Counted from the stretch's first letter, positions 43,429-51,944 are shown. The stretch: 64,000 nucleotides of DNA from Chryseobacterium gilvum (GCF_025628965.1 NZ_JAOTEN010000001.1:1302001-1366000), one strand, 5' to 3'. Notes: generated by a model from the letters alone, not told the origin. Made by a program: numbers and translations.

Positions 43429-44475
43429 CTATTGTATTTCTTTCATATAGGTAAGCGGATCGTTCTGCAAAATTTCCGGATGGAAAATTCTGATATAATC
43501 TTTAAGAACCAAATCTGCACGCACCACTCCGCTTTCAAAAAAATCATTGGACTTTCCTTTTTCTTTTGCCGTTACTGCATAAATTTTACCTTTATTAAAA
43601 ACTTCAAGTTTTGCATAAAAAGGGTTAATACCGAGCAATTCTTTTTTTGAGGTATGGTTTCCTGCGTTGATCCAGTATTGTACAGTTCCGGATTGTGCAT
43701 ACACCTCTTCAAAACTCATGGTAACAGCATTTTCGGCAGTATTATTTTTCAGGATATATTCTGCATTGGCGTCGGAAATATAATGGGCAGTAAAGGTTTT
43801 ACCACCCGGCAAATACCACACATCACCATACATTTCGTTGGCTAAAACCTTGGGTCTTGCAGTCGCTTTTAGCGCCAGTTTCTTAAGCTGATTATAATTT
43901 TTTTCAATGTCCCGGTATCGTTTTTTTGCCGTTTCAACTTTTCCGAAAAGTTTTCCGAAAATCTTTATATAAGCTGTTTTTTCCAGCGGTTTCTGCTCCA
44001 TATATTCATCAAGGAAAACAACCTGAATCCCGTTGGTCTTTAGAAGTTGATACGTGTTTTCAAAACTGGCTATATAATTGGTAAAAATAACATCCGGCTT
44101 CATGGAAATAATCTTTTCAACATCATATTTCTGTTCGTTTCCTACATTTTGAATTTTCCCTTGCTTAATGAGATTATGAATTTTTTCTGAATAAATATAT
44201 TCCGGACTGGCTACTCCGGCAACAGCATTTTCAGCTTTTATTTCTGAAACGTATCCTAATAAGCTCGCATTTAAAAATACCGCTCTTTTAAAAGGCAGCT
44301 GATTTGCCCTGAAATCATAGCTGAACTTTCCTGATTTTAGTTTCAATCCTTCATTACTTTCCTGATATTGAAGCCTTTCAGAAAGCGCAATAAAATCTGC
44401 AGCATTTTTTTTGGATTCCTGGTTGCAGGCGATCATGCTTAAAAGTGTGATAAAAAATAAAAATTTCATTTTCAT
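43429..44475 (-). CDS. BtuF/FecB-type ABC substrate-binding lipoprotein
   Basis: A 348-residue lipoprotein (Cys17 in SMIAC) of the helical-backbone periplasmic-binding family used for cobalamin, haem and iron-siderophores. The first lobe contains RAVFLNASLLGYVSEI, AVAGVASPEYIYSEKIHNLI, GNEQKYDVEKIISMKPDVIFTNY, and the long connecting helix follows (KTAYIKIFGKLFGKVETAKKRYRDIEKNYNQL). The second lobe has DVWYLPGGKTFTAHYISDANAEYI. No permease or ATPase gene is adjacent, so the transporter partner must be elsewhere. The ligand cannot be told from the sequence. Confidence 0.88.
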   Translation of the reverse strand: MKMKFLFFITLLSMIACNQESKKNAADFIALSERLQYQESNEGLKLKSGKFSYDFRANQLPFKRAVFLNASLLGYVSEIKAENAVAGVASPEYIYSEKIHNLIKQGKIQNVGNEQKYDVEKIISMKPDVIFTNYIASFENTYQLLKTNGIQVVFLDEYMEQKPLEKTAYIKIFGKLFGKVETAKKRYRDIEKNYNQLKKLALKATARPKVLANEMYGDVWYLPGGKTFTAHYISDANAEYILKNNTAENAVTMSFEEVYAQSGTVQYWINAGNHTSKKELLGINPFYAKLEVFNKGKIYAVTAKEKGKSNDFFESGVVRADLVLKDYIRIFHPEILQNDPLTYMKEIQ

Positions 44476-44499
44476 CTTTCAAAGAACGCAAAAAAGTAT

Positions 44500-44507
44500 T
44501 ATATTTG
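44500..44507 (+). promoter_or_regulatory. Bacteroidota -7 promoter element TATATTTG (tRNA)
   Basis: Plus-strand TATATTTG ends 14 bases before the tRNA-Arg acceptor stem. Confidence 0.65.
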
Positions 44508-44521
44508 CAAACCTTTAAAAA

Positions 44522-44595
44522 GGCCTCGTGGCGCAACTGAATAGCGCATCTGATTACGGCTCAGAAGGTTACAGGTTTGAATCCTGTCGAGGTCA
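44522..44595 (+). tRNA. tRNA-Arg (anticodon ACG)
   Basis: A 74-base cloverleaf. The acceptor arm GGCCTCG (44522-44528) pairs with CGAGGTC (44588-44594, one G-U). The D arm is GCGC...GCGC, the anticodon stem is TCTGA/TCAGA with loop TTACGGC giving anticodon ACG, and the T arm is ACAGG-TTTGAAT-CCTGT with the canonical TTTGAAT-type loop. The discriminator is A. The 3' CCA is not encoded (ACAC follows), so it is added after transcription. ACG would be converted to ICG to read CGN codons. Confidence 0.95.
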
Positions 44596-44598
44596 CAC

Positions 44599-44636
44599 AA
44601 CCGACATCTGAATATACATTCTGTGTCGGTTTTATT
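44599..44636 (+). terminator. intrinsic terminator of tRNA-Arg
   Basis: Arms AACCGACA/TGTCGGTT with a 17-base loop, followed by TTATTTTTATTT. Confidence 0.8.
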
Positions 44637-44931
44637 TTTATTTCAAGAATATCTGTTTTACTGTAATTACTCAGCATCCAGATCAATATTACTCCTTACT
44701 ATTTACGGATCACTTGATAACATAATTTGGATACGGATACAATTTTATTTATCATATTAGATAATTTCAGGAATATTTTATTTAAAAATTATAATTCTTT
44801 TATTAAAAAAAATAAATAATCTCAACATTCATATTAAAATATAGTTTTTAAGTACGATTTCATTGAATTTATAAATGTTATGAATCGAATACTGTTTTCC
44901 CGGTTAAAAATTTAATATTAAAAAAAAACAT

Positions 44932-44939
44932 TATTTTTG
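44932..44939 (+). promoter_or_regulatory. Bacteroidota -7 promoter element TATTTTTG
   Basis: Plus-strand TATTTTTG lies 76 bases upstream of the ATG at 45016. Confidence 0.45.
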
Positions 44940-45015
44940 CGACATAAAAATTGTGGCGTATCACATAATCTTCTAACTTAGCAATATCAATCATCAGATC
45001 TAAAATATAAATTAC

Positions 45016-45582
45016 ATGAAAAAAATAATTCTACTCTTTACCTGCCTATTCGGGATGTCAGTTTTCTCGCAGATCAAGGTTTTGAAAAATGAAACTTTAG
45101 TAGAAATCGGAAAAGAAAACTCTGTAGGTCTTTATAAAAAAGAAAATAAATATACGATCAATTATCAGGATATTAATACCAGTAATCTGAACACATTCAG
45201 GTCTTTTTCTTTTCAGGATGTAAATGCTGATGTACAGGGCCTTTATAAATTGATTACCGACGGATTTATTGATGAGCCTACCGGAAATGTGACTCTGGAA
45301 CTTCCAAATGATATTATTGAGCTTCATTATGAAAAAAATTACGGACAGCCTACCGTGCAGTTTATTCAATATATCAATAAAAACAGAAAGTATGTTGGGA
45401 AATCTCAGTTTCTGAATAAAAAACAGGTAGATAAGATTTTTGGATTGGGTACATCAAAAGCTGCATTTTATAATAAGCCTTCAGCTAAGGCAAATATGAC
45501 CACACCAACCACGAATACATCCAATTATACACAGCCCGCTACAAATCCTGCACCAACAAAGGCTAAAAAATCAAAAAAATAA
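45016..45582 (+). CDS. secreted protein of unknown function
   Basis: A 188-residue exported protein with a signal peptide (MKKIILLFTCLFGMSVFSQ). The mature core has short strands (VLKNETLVEIGKENSVGLYKKENKYTINYQDI), a DVQGLYKLITDGF helix and LELPNDIIELHYEKNYGQP. The last 40 residues are rich in Thr, Asn, Pro and Lys, a low-complexity tail ending in KKSKK. I recognise no domain. It lies 78 bases upstream of the ABC ATPase gene, with a strong terminator between. Confidence 0.7.
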   Translation: MKKIILLFTCLFGMSVFSQIKVLKNETLVEIGKENSVGLYKKENKYTINYQDINTSNLNTFRSFSFQDVNADVQGLYKLITDGFIDEPTGNVTLELPNDIIELHYEKNYGQPTVQFIQYINKNRKYVGKSQFLNKKQVDKIFGLGTSKAAFYNKPSAKANMTTPTTNTSNYTQPATNPAPTKAKKSKK

Positions 45583-45605
45583 TTCGTTTTTAAAATATAA
45601 CGCAG

Positions 45606-45630
45606 CTCATTCCTCAGGAATGAGTTTTTT
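45606..45630 (+). terminator. intrinsic terminator
   Basis: Arms CTCATTCC/GGAATGAG around TCA, then TTTTTTATTTTT. It closes the secreted-protein gene; its T-run overlaps the promoter of the ABC ATPase gene. Confidence 0.85.
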
Positions 45631-45635
45631 ATTTT

Positions 45636-45643
45636 TATTTTTG
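45636..45643 (+). promoter_or_regulatory. Bacteroidota -7 promoter element TATTTTTG
   Basis: Plus-strand TATTTTTG lies 17 bases upstream of the ATG at 45661 and is embedded in the T-run of the preceding terminator. Confidence 0.55.
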
Positions 45644-45660
45644 TAAAAATTCTCATCCCT

Positions 45661-46371
45661 ATGTCTCTTCACATAAAAAATATCACTAAGAAATTTGCTG
45701 AACAAACAGCACTTCAGAATATAAATATCACCATCGATAAGAATGAAATCATTGGCCTTCTCGGGCCAAATGGCGCAGGAAAATCTACCCTGATGAAATC
45801 TATTGTAGGTGCTTTGAAAATTGATGATGGCACAATTATTTTTAATGGGAACGATATTACCGAGAATGAAATTGAAAGTAAGAAAAACATCGGATTTTTG
45901 CCGGAAAACAATCCTTTGTATCTGGAAATGTACGTGAAGGAATACCTGCAGTTTGTAGCCAATATCCATCAAATTTCTGAAAAAAGAGTGGATGAAGTGA
46001 TAGAACTGGTTGGAATCACGCCGGAAAAATCTAAAAAAATAAGCCAGTTATCAAAAGGATACAAACAGAGAGTCGGTCTTGCACAAGCCATCATTCATCA
46101 GCCGGATTTTTTGATTCTTGATGAACCGACCAATGGCCTTGATCCGAATCAGATTATCGAAATCAGGAATGTCATTAAAGAAATCGGGAAAGAAAAAACG
46201 GTATTGCTTTCTACACATATCATGCAGGAAGTTGAAGCTCTGTGTACACGCGTGATTCTTATTCATAAAGGAAACATTTTGCAGGACTGCCCTATTGATG
46301 AATTTAAAGGGAAATTCAACAGTCTGGAAGAAGCTTTTGCCAGCTATACACAGACAGAATCTCATCTCTAA
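45661..46371 (+). CDS. ABC transporter ATP-binding protein, GldA-like
   Basis: A 236-residue ABC ATPase. Walker A is GPNGAGKS (35-42), the signature is LSKGYKQR (130-137) and Walker B is LILDEP (151-156), with the H-loop His at 186. The Q-loop region reads GFLPENNPLYLEMYVKEYL. The phrase LPE.NPLY..MYVKEYL is close to GldA of flavobacterial gliding machinery as I remember it. But the C-terminal part is shorter than full GldA (about 300 residues), and no GldF or GldG permease gene is adjacent. It could be GldA or another DrrA/CcmA-like exporter subunit. Confidence 0.85.
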   Translation: MSLHIKNITKKFAEQTALQNINITIDKNEIIGLLGPNGAGKSTLMKSIVGALKIDDGTIIFNGNDITENEIESKKNIGFLPENNPLYLEMYVKEYLQFVANIHQISEKRVDEVIELVGITPEKSKKISQLSKGYKQRVGLAQAIIHQPDFLILDEPTNGLDPNQIIEIRNVIKEIGKEKTVLLSTHIMQEVEALCTRVILIHKGNILQDCPIDEFKGKFNSLEEAFASYTQTESHL

Positions 46372-46413
46372 TTGGCTTCATTTTTGATCATCTTACACAA
46401 CAAAAATAGTAAT

Positions 46414-46848
46414 ATGATCAAAAAAATCTTGTTAGGCGCATTCTGCATTGCGCAGTTTTCAACGGTTTCAGCCTATGAGTCTGAAAATAAAGATGTACAT
46501 CCGGTAGAGAAAAGTATTTTTCAGAAAGTACCGAAAACCATCATTGTAAAAACAAAGAAATTCAAAATAAAAATTGATGTGCAGCCGAACGGTAAATATC
46601 TGTATCAATCCTGGGCAGCCAATTCAAAAATAACATCGAAACCAAGCATGATCATCAGTGACGGAGAAATTGTTCAGGATGGCAGCGGTGGAAATTATTA
46701 TTATGAATTCAACAACAATGGATATCTTTATCAGATCTGGAGAAATTACCTTACGAGTTCCAAAAACAAGTCTCCTTATACCTTAGTAGTCATTAACGAT
46801 GCAGGTGACACCATTGTAAAACAAGATGCACAAATTGTTAAAAATTAA
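46414..46848 (+). CDS. small exported protein (unknown)
   Basis: A 144-residue protein with a signal peptide (IKKILLGAFCIAQFSTVSAYE). The mature domain is strand-rich with many aromatic residues: FKIKIDVQPNGKYLYQSWAAN, SMIISDGEIVQDGSGGNYYYEFNNNGYLYQIWRNYL, and YTLVVINDAGDTIVKQ. The paired YLYQSW/YLYQIW strands suggest an internal duplication of a beta hairpin. I know no family. The open frame reaches back 14 codons to overlap the ATPase gene region, but the signal peptide argues for the start at 46414. Confidence 0.7.
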   Translation: MIKKILLGAFCIAQFSTVSAYESENKDVHPVEKSIFQKVPKTIIVKTKKFKIKIDVQPNGKYLYQSWAANSKITSKPSMIISDGEIVQDGSGGNYYYEFNNNGYLYQIWRNYLTSSKNKSPYTLVVINDAGDTIVKQDAQIVKN

Positions 46849-46862
46849 TTTATATTATTATA

Positions 46863-46893
46863 AAAAAAGCTCCCATAAAAATGAGAGCTTTTT
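46863..46893. terminator. bidirectional intrinsic terminator
   Basis: Arms AAAAAGCTC/GAGCTTTTT with an imperfect inner stem, between convergent genes, with A-run and T-run at the two ends. Confidence 0.8.
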
Positions 46894-46897
46894 AATA

Positions 46898-48844
46898 TTA
46901 ACTTTCCTGTTTCGGAGTTTCAGTTCTATCAATTAGCATTCCTTTACCTTCTTGATTTCTCTTTTGAACCTGCTCAAGAAGCTGTAAACCTAATAATCCG
47001 CTGATGCCGCCATTCGCAGCATCTCCATTTCCGCCAATGAGAATATCCGGCATTATTTTCACATTCTGAGAAGCTATATTTTCCATGATTTTTAACTGGG
47101 TGAAATTATTCCCGCCCATTGCTTCTACAGATAATTTATAAGATTCTGCATTCGATTTACCGATTGCCAGAATTTTTTCGGCTTCGGCATTACCCGTTAA
47201 AGAAATCTGTTCCGCATTTGCTTTGGCCAGTAATTCTATCTTTTCGGATTCTGCTTTCGCTAAAAGTCTTGTTTTTTCTGCTTCACCGGTTGCCAGTAAT
47301 TTTAGTCTGTCACCTTCCGCATTGGCCTGCAGACGTACAGAATTGGCATCACCTGTTGCCTTTTTAACCGAGGCATCAGCAACGCGTTCGGCAATCCAAA
47401 CCCCCTGATCTGCTTTTACAATTTCTTTCTGCATATCGGCAACTGCCGTTTCTTTCTCTAAGCTTTGTCGGGTTTCCTGCGCCAACATTTCAGTTTCGTA
47501 GGTAATTTTTTGCTCTTCTGCCAGTTTTCGGTCAGTCAGTGTTTTCATAAGGCTTTCCGGAGGAACAATAGCTCCAATCAAAGTATCAACCGCATTTACA
47601 TTATATTGATCTAAAACGCTGCTGATATGTTCTTTTGCAGATTGCTGTCTTTCTTTACGGGTACCCAAAAAGGCAATCACATCGCTGTCCTGAGCAGAAT
47701 TTCTGAAATAGTTTCCAATCGTAGGTTCTAAAACCTGGCTTACCAGGTTGATCATATTTCCAAAACGGGCAATCACTTTCGGCGCTTCATAGGTCGGAAT
47801 ATGAATAATCTGGGAAACATCAAGATTGAAAGGGAAACCGTCTTTACTTCTTACGGTTATCGTAGAAAGATTTTTATCTAATTGATGGGATTCGCTTCTT
47901 TCATAAGCCCAGTTTAATACTAAATTCGTTGTGGGAACCAATTCAACTTTCATAATATAAGGATTAATAGGATATTTTCCGGGACCGATCGGCTCAGACC
48001 AAACTCCTTTATGACCTTTTTCAACTATATTTCCGTGTTTAAAATCGATACCGCTCAAATCTTTACCTTCTGCGCCTACATAACTGATAATTACTCCGAC
48101 GTGGCCAATCGGGATTTCTGTCATGTGCACCATTTCAACTTTTGTAAACCACGGGTTTAAGAAATAAGAACCCGCCAAAATTACCTGCTCCTGAAGCCCT
48201 TTATAACCTCCGTTGTTCAAAAAAGTATCTACATCCTGAAATTTATTATGCGATTCTATAATTTTACCGGCAATCTGGCCTTCTTCCAAAGGGTTTCCTT
48301 CCATTGTGGTAATCACTCCTACCGCATTATCCGGAATCTGAGTCATTTCGGTGAGTTCAACATCAAACAATAAAGTATTAATTCTGTAAGAACCCGGAGC
48401 AATAATGGCAGTTTGCCGTCCTTTTCGTCCACCGTTTCTAAGAAACGCTTCTGCATCCTGAAAAGAATCGCAGGCAATTTTTCTTGCTAAAATACGTCCT
48501 GTTTCCAATTCTGTACCGTCTTTTGCCAGAATAAGCCCCAATTTGCCCGTAGGAATCACGGTAAACGGCTGAAACTGAATCGTATATTGCCAAATCCATT
48601 TGCCAAAATAAATTCCCGGAGCTAAAGTCTGCGCCTGAAAACCCGCTTCACCATTTGTAGCGATAATTCTTCCTTCCGGAAGTTCCTGTTTTCCTACCAA
48701 TACAAATTTTTTGGTAACGAGGCCAATTCTGTCTTCCGGCACAATAACCAGCCCAAAGAAGACGCGTAATATAAGTTTATAAAAAAGTAAGCACAACAGT
48801 GCAATGACAGCCGGAATCATCCAGCCTTGAAATGTAAGTTCCAT
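46898..48844 (-). CDS. SPFH/Band 7 domain protein with tandem vault-like repeats
   Basis: A 648-residue membrane-anchored protein. One helix lies at residues 9-31. Four tandem modules of about 70 residues follow (about 33-97, 97-168, 169-242, 243-304). Each has I-P-x-x-x-(V/L)-G near its start, then in two of them FQD..(A/T)FL.NGG.KG.Q, and the end motif (A/G)PG.Y.(I/L)N.....VE (APGSYRINTLLFDVE, GPGKYPINPYIMKVE). The SPFH domain is about 305-450, followed by a long Ala/Glu-rich coiled coil (about 440-590) with repeated EAEKxxLLAKAE units. Flotillin-like scaffolding is known for SPFH proteins. The repeat-SPFH-coiled-coil order is also that of the major vault protein; see the finding. Confidence 0.85.
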   Translation of the reverse strand: MELTFQGWMIPAVIALLCLLFYKLILRVFFGLVIVPEDRIGLVTKKFVLVGKQELPEGRIIATNGEAGFQAQTLAPGIYFGKWIWQYTIQFQPFTVIPTGKLGLILAKDGTELETGRILARKIACDSFQDAEAFLRNGGRKGRQTAIIAPGSYRINTLLFDVELTEMTQIPDNAVGVITTMEGNPLEEGQIAGKIIESHNKFQDVDTFLNNGGYKGLQEQVILAGSYFLNPWFTKVEMVHMTEIPIGHVGVIISYVGAEGKDLSGIDFKHGNIVEKGHKGVWSEPIGPGKYPINPYIMKVELVPTTNLVLNWAYERSESHQLDKNLSTITVRSKDGFPFNLDVSQIIHIPTYEAPKVIARFGNMINLVSQVLEPTIGNYFRNSAQDSDVIAFLGTRKERQQSAKEHISSVLDQYNVNAVDTLIGAIVPPESLMKTLTDRKLAEEQKITYETEMLAQETRQSLEKETAVADMQKEIVKADQGVWIAERVADASVKKATGDANSVRLQANAEGDRLKLLATGEAEKTRLLAKAESEKIELLAKANAEQISLTGNAEAEKILAIGKSNAESYKLSVEAMGGNNFTQLKIMENIASQNVKIMPDILIGGNGDAANGGISGLLGLQLLEQVQKRNQEGKGMLIDRTETPKQES

Positions 48845-49124
48845 AGTTTGTTTAAAGTTTAGTTAAAATATAGGAAATGACTTACAGCCCTATTTTAAAA
48901 TAAGGTAGAGTCATGCAGATGAATCTTCGGAAAACTAAGAAAGTGAAGGAGGAGACGTATTAAAAATCGTGAAAACAATTTCTGATACTTTTAGGAGAAA
49001 AATTTTGAAATTTGTTGGTTTCATTTGTAATCACAAAGGATAATTTCCTTTTGCTATACAAATGTACATTATAAAATATTTAAATAAATGAAAAAACTAA
49101 AATATTTTTCAAAAATAATATAAG

Positions 49125-49928
49125 TCACAGACAATCAATATGATCTTTTATAAAAATGTTCTGTACGCTTTCAAAACTATTTTTGGCAGTCTCATAACCT
49201 ATAGTATAGATTTGCTGCATACGGTCTTTTTTTCTTTCAAAAGTACCAAAACCGGATAAATCCTGAAGCGGAATAAACCAGTCGCAATGCTCAAATTTTG
49301 TCTTTTCTACCCTGTAAGAAAGCAAATCGTATGATCGGGAAACAATCGCTTTAATGGTTTTTAAATCATTGATTTTAATATCGCTCGGCGGTGAAACAAA
49401 AACTCCGATCAGAGTATCACAATCGTTAATGATGAGATCTGCAGGAAAATTATTAAGCACTCCACCGTCACAATACATTTCGTCTCCTACAATGTAAGGC
49501 GTTGTAATTCCGGGGATTGAGCATGACGCAATGATGGCATCAATAACTTTAAAATCTTTGTCAAATATTTTTTCGGTTCCTGAAACGAGCTCTGTAGCGA
49601 CGATTTTTACTTCTTTATCCAAATCTCCGATTTTCATATCCTGAAAAACAGGTTTCAGGTAATTGGCAAAAATAACGGACGAAACCAAACCCGGCTGGTT
49701 AAAAGCAAAATGCTTCCAGTTGAAAAAATACACCGACTGGAAAAAATCTAAAATCTCTTCGGGCTTTTTGCCGACCGCATGTAAACATCCAACGATTGAG
49801 CCTGCACTGCAACAGGATAAAACGTCGATATTGATGTTTTTTTCGTCCAGAAATTTCAGGACTCCTGCATGCGCAATTCCTTTGGTTCCGCCACCCGATA
49901 AGACCAGACCAGTTTTTTCAGTATTCAT
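49125..49928 (-). CDS. patatin-like phospholipase, RssA-type
   Basis: A 267-residue patatin-fold protein. The oxyanion loop is LVLSGGGTKGIAHAGVL (residues 8-24), the nucleophile is Ser41 in SCCSAGSIVG, and the catalytic Asp is Asp154 in CDGGVLNNFP. The usual nucleophile elbow G-x-S-x-G is altered: the first Gly is Cys (C-C-S-A-G). Family members hydrolyse acyl chains of phospholipids. It has no signal peptide, so it should act in the cytoplasm or at the inner-membrane face. The neighbour genes give no pathway. Confidence 0.9.
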   Translation of the reverse strand: MNTEKTGLVLSGGGTKGIAHAGVLKFLDEKNINIDVLSCCSAGSIVGCLHAVGKKPEEILDFFQSVYFFNWKHFAFNQPGLVSSVIFANYLKPVFQDMKIGDLDKEVKIVATELVSGTEKIFDKDFKVIDAIIASCSIPGITTPYIVGDEMYCDGGVLNNFPADLIINDCDTLIGVFVSPPSDIKINDLKTIKAIVSRSYDLLSYRVEKTKFEHCDWFIPLQDLSGFGTFERKKDRMQQIYTIGYETAKNSFESVQNIFIKDHIDCL

Positions 49929-50030
49929 GGAATAAAATTAAGAAAAGAGGTTGTAAAAAAGGGGTTAATTTTTAGAAATATCAGATTTTAAAATTATTTT
50001 AATACTTCTATAATTTTTCTTAAATCCATA

Positions 50031-50060
50031 AAAAAGCCACAGAATAATCTGTGGCTTTTT
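50031..50060 (-). terminator. intrinsic terminator of lpdA
   Basis: Thirteen-base arms AAAAAGCCACAGA/TCTGTGGCTTTTT around ATAA, immediately after the lpdA stop. Confidence 0.9.
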
Positions 50061-50078
50061 TAACCTATATTTATCTTT

Positions 50079-51467
50079 TTAGATATGGATCACTTCTCCA
50101 TATGCAGCTGCTGCAGCTTCCATAATCGCTTCGGAAACTGTTGGATGCGGGTGGATTGATTTGATAATTTCGTGACCTGTAGTCTCTAATTTTCTCGCAA
50201 CTACTGCTTCAGCAACCATATCGGTAACGCCTTCACCAATCATGTGACAACCCAACCATTCCCCATATTTGGCATCGAAAATCACTTTGATGAAACCATC
50301 TGTATTTCCGTTTGCCGTAGCTTTTCCGCTTGCAGAAAGAGGGAATTTCCCCACTTTGATTTCGTATCCTTTTTCTTTTGCCTGCTTTTCGGTAAGGCCT
50401 ACAGAAGCTACTTCCGGATGACAATATGTACAACCAGGAATATTACCATAGTCGATTTTCTCAACATGCATTCCTTTGATTTTTTCGACACAAGTGATTC
50501 CTTCTGCGGAAGCAACATGCGCCAAAGCCTGCGTCGGGATAATATCTCCGATTGCAAAATAGCCCGGAACCGAAGTTTCGTACCATTCATTTACCAACAC
50601 CCTTCCTTTATCAGTCTGGATTCCCACTTCTTCAAGGCCGATGTTTTCGATATTGGCAGCAATACCAACCGCAGACAATAAAATATCAGTTTCAAGCGTG
50701 ATGTTTCCTTTTGTCGTCTTTACGGTAGCTTTTACTCCGTTTCCACTGGTATCAACGCTTTCTACTGAAGCATTGGTCATAATGTCAATTCCTGATTTTT
50801 TAAGTGATTTTTCAAGATGTTTAGAAATTTCTTCATCTTCTACAGGAACGATATTCGGTAAAAACTCTACAACGGTTACTTTTGTTCCCATCGTATTATA
50901 GAAGTCGGCAAATTCTACCCCAATTGCACCGGAACCTACTACGATCATAGATTTTGGCTGCTCCGGAAGTGATAAAGCCTGTCTGTATCCGATTACTTTT
51001 TTACCATCCTGTGGTAAATTCGGCAATTCTCTGGAACGGGCTCCGGTTGCAATAATGATATTGCTTCCTGTATATTCGGTAACTTTACCTTCTTTATCGG
51101 TAACAGATACTTTTTTGTCTTTTAAAATTTTAGCGGTTCCCAGAATCACATCGATTTTGTTTTTCTTCATCAGGAATTCAATGCCTTTGCTCATTTTATT
51201 GGCAACGCCGCGGCTTCTCTGAATTACGTTTGGAAATTCAAAGCCTGCTTCCACTTTGTTTAAACCATAATCTTCAGCATGATTGATATAATGAAATACC
51301 TGAGCCGACTTCAATAAAGCTTTGGTTGGGATACATCCCCAATTAAGACAAATCCCTCCTAAGTTTTCTTTTTCGATAATTGCGGTTTTAAACCCCAACT
51401 GTGCTGCTCTGATTGCTGTAACATATCCACCGGGACCACTTCCGATGACAATAATATCGTAATTCAT
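50079..51467 (-). CDS. lpdA: dihydrolipoyl dehydrogenase
   Basis: The 462-residue FAD/NAD flavoenzyme (E3) that re-oxidises dihydrolipoyl groups of 2-oxoacid dehydrogenase complexes and the glycine cleavage system. The FAD-binding motif is IGSGPGGYVTAIRAAQLG (8-25). The redox-active disulfide is Cys40/Cys45 in GGICLNWGCIPTKAL. The NAD motif is VVGSGAIGVEFADFYNTMG, and the dimer interface carries the catalytic HPHPTVSEAIMEA with His/Glu. The open frame extends 20 codons upstream, but the promoter at 51496-51503 lies inside that extension and supports the start at 51467. It is a monocistron here, away from E1/E2 genes. Confidence 0.97.
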   Translation of the reverse strand: MNYDIIVIGSGPGGYVTAIRAAQLGFKTAIIEKENLGGICLNWGCIPTKALLKSAQVFHYINHAEDYGLNKVEAGFEFPNVIQRSRGVANKMSKGIEFLMKKNKIDVILGTAKILKDKKVSVTDKEGKVTEYTGSNIIIATGARSRELPNLPQDGKKVIGYRQALSLPEQPKSMIVVGSGAIGVEFADFYNTMGTKVTVVEFLPNIVPVEDEEISKHLEKSLKKSGIDIMTNASVESVDTSGNGVKATVKTTKGNITLETDILLSAVGIAANIENIGLEEVGIQTDKGRVLVNEWYETSVPGYFAIGDIIPTQALAHVASAEGITCVEKIKGMHVEKIDYGNIPGCTYCHPEVASVGLTEKQAKEKGYEIKVGKFPLSASGKATANGNTDGFIKVIFDAKYGEWLGCHMIGEGVTDMVAEAVVARKLETTGHEIIKSIHPHPTVSEAIMEAAAAAYGEVIHI

Positions 51468-51495
51468 TAGCTTAAAATTTTTATGCGAATTTAAG

Positions 51496-51503
51496 CAAAA
51501 ATA
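51496..51503 (-). promoter_or_regulatory. Bacteroidota -7 promoter element TATTTTTG
   Basis: Minus-strand TATTTTTG lies 28 bases upstream of the lpdA ATG at 51467 and decides that start over the longer frame. Confidence 0.55.
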
Positions 51504-51573
51504 TTGGATGTTTAATGTTTCTTTCATTCATCTGGTGCATGAACGGAGATAGACTTTATATGGAAAAACAAAA

Positions 51574-51599
51574 AAAGAGAACACCAAAGTATTCTCTTT
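51574..51599 (-). terminator. intrinsic terminator of the small secreted-protein gene
   Basis: Arms AAAGAGAA/TTCTCTTT with a 10-base loop, followed on the minus strand by TTTTTTTGTTTTT. It isolates the 51897-51634 gene from lpdA. Confidence 0.8.
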
Positions 51600-51633
51600 A
51601 TAATCATTTCTGATTTCTTTTTATAGCTTTTAT

Positions 51634-51897
51634 TTATTTTCCGGCTCTTAACAGACGCTTTTCATTCTGGTACCTTATATTTAAAGCTTTCAGCTGCTCA
51701 TTTTTCATTTTTTGAGTGGCTACAGGATGATTCATGATCATTTTTTTTTCAGCCTGATATCTTTTCGCCAACTCACGGGATTTGCTGTTTACCAACTCAC
51801 TTTTTGACGGGTGCGGCGGCGCAGGAGGTCTTTTCTGGGCATTCATACTTACTGAAAATCCGATTAAGACCATTGCTGATATAAAAAACTTTTTCAT
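51634..51897 (-). CDS. small exported Lys/Arg-rich protein (unknown)
   Basis: An 87-residue protein with a signal peptide (MKKFFISAMVLIGFSVSMNAQ), then a proline patch KRPPAPPHP, then a helix with charged repeats (SRELAKRYQAEKKMIMNHP, KNEQLKALNIRYQNEKRLLRAGK). The mature part is strongly basic and likely helical. I know no family name; similar small basic periplasmic proteins occur in Flavobacteriia. It is monocistronic by its terminator. Confidence 0.65.
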   Translation of the reverse strand: MKKFFISAMVLIGFSVSMNAQKRPPAPPHPSKSELVNSKSRELAKRYQAEKKMIMNHPVATQKMKNEQLKALNIRYQNEKRLLRAGK

Positions 51898-51944
51898 AAT
51901 GTTTACTTTAGTGTATGCATTGAAATCATACAGGTTTAAGACAT

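Larger units (their letters stand above)
44596..45015. other. intergenic region after tRNA-Arg, no gene seen
   Basis: About 420 AT-rich bases. It holds the tRNA terminator (44599-44636) and a promoter element for the next gene (44932-44939). I see no reading frame, repeat or integration remnant between them, although a tRNA 3' end is a common integration site. Confidence 0.65.

Noticed and set aside
44596..45015. Possible integrated element at the tRNA-Arg 3' end
   Set aside because: No integrase gene, no direct repeat of the tRNA end and no foreign-looking gene follow; the region is short and ends in ordinary genes.
45607..45972. Minus-strand reading frame of 121 codons opposite the ABC ATPase
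   Set aside because: It is a shadow of the ATPase gene and its terminator; the ATPase motifs are on the plus strand.
50244..50681. Plus-strand 145-codon frame within lpdA
   Set aside because: Antisense to the redox-enzyme gene lpdA and without any signal of expression or known domain.
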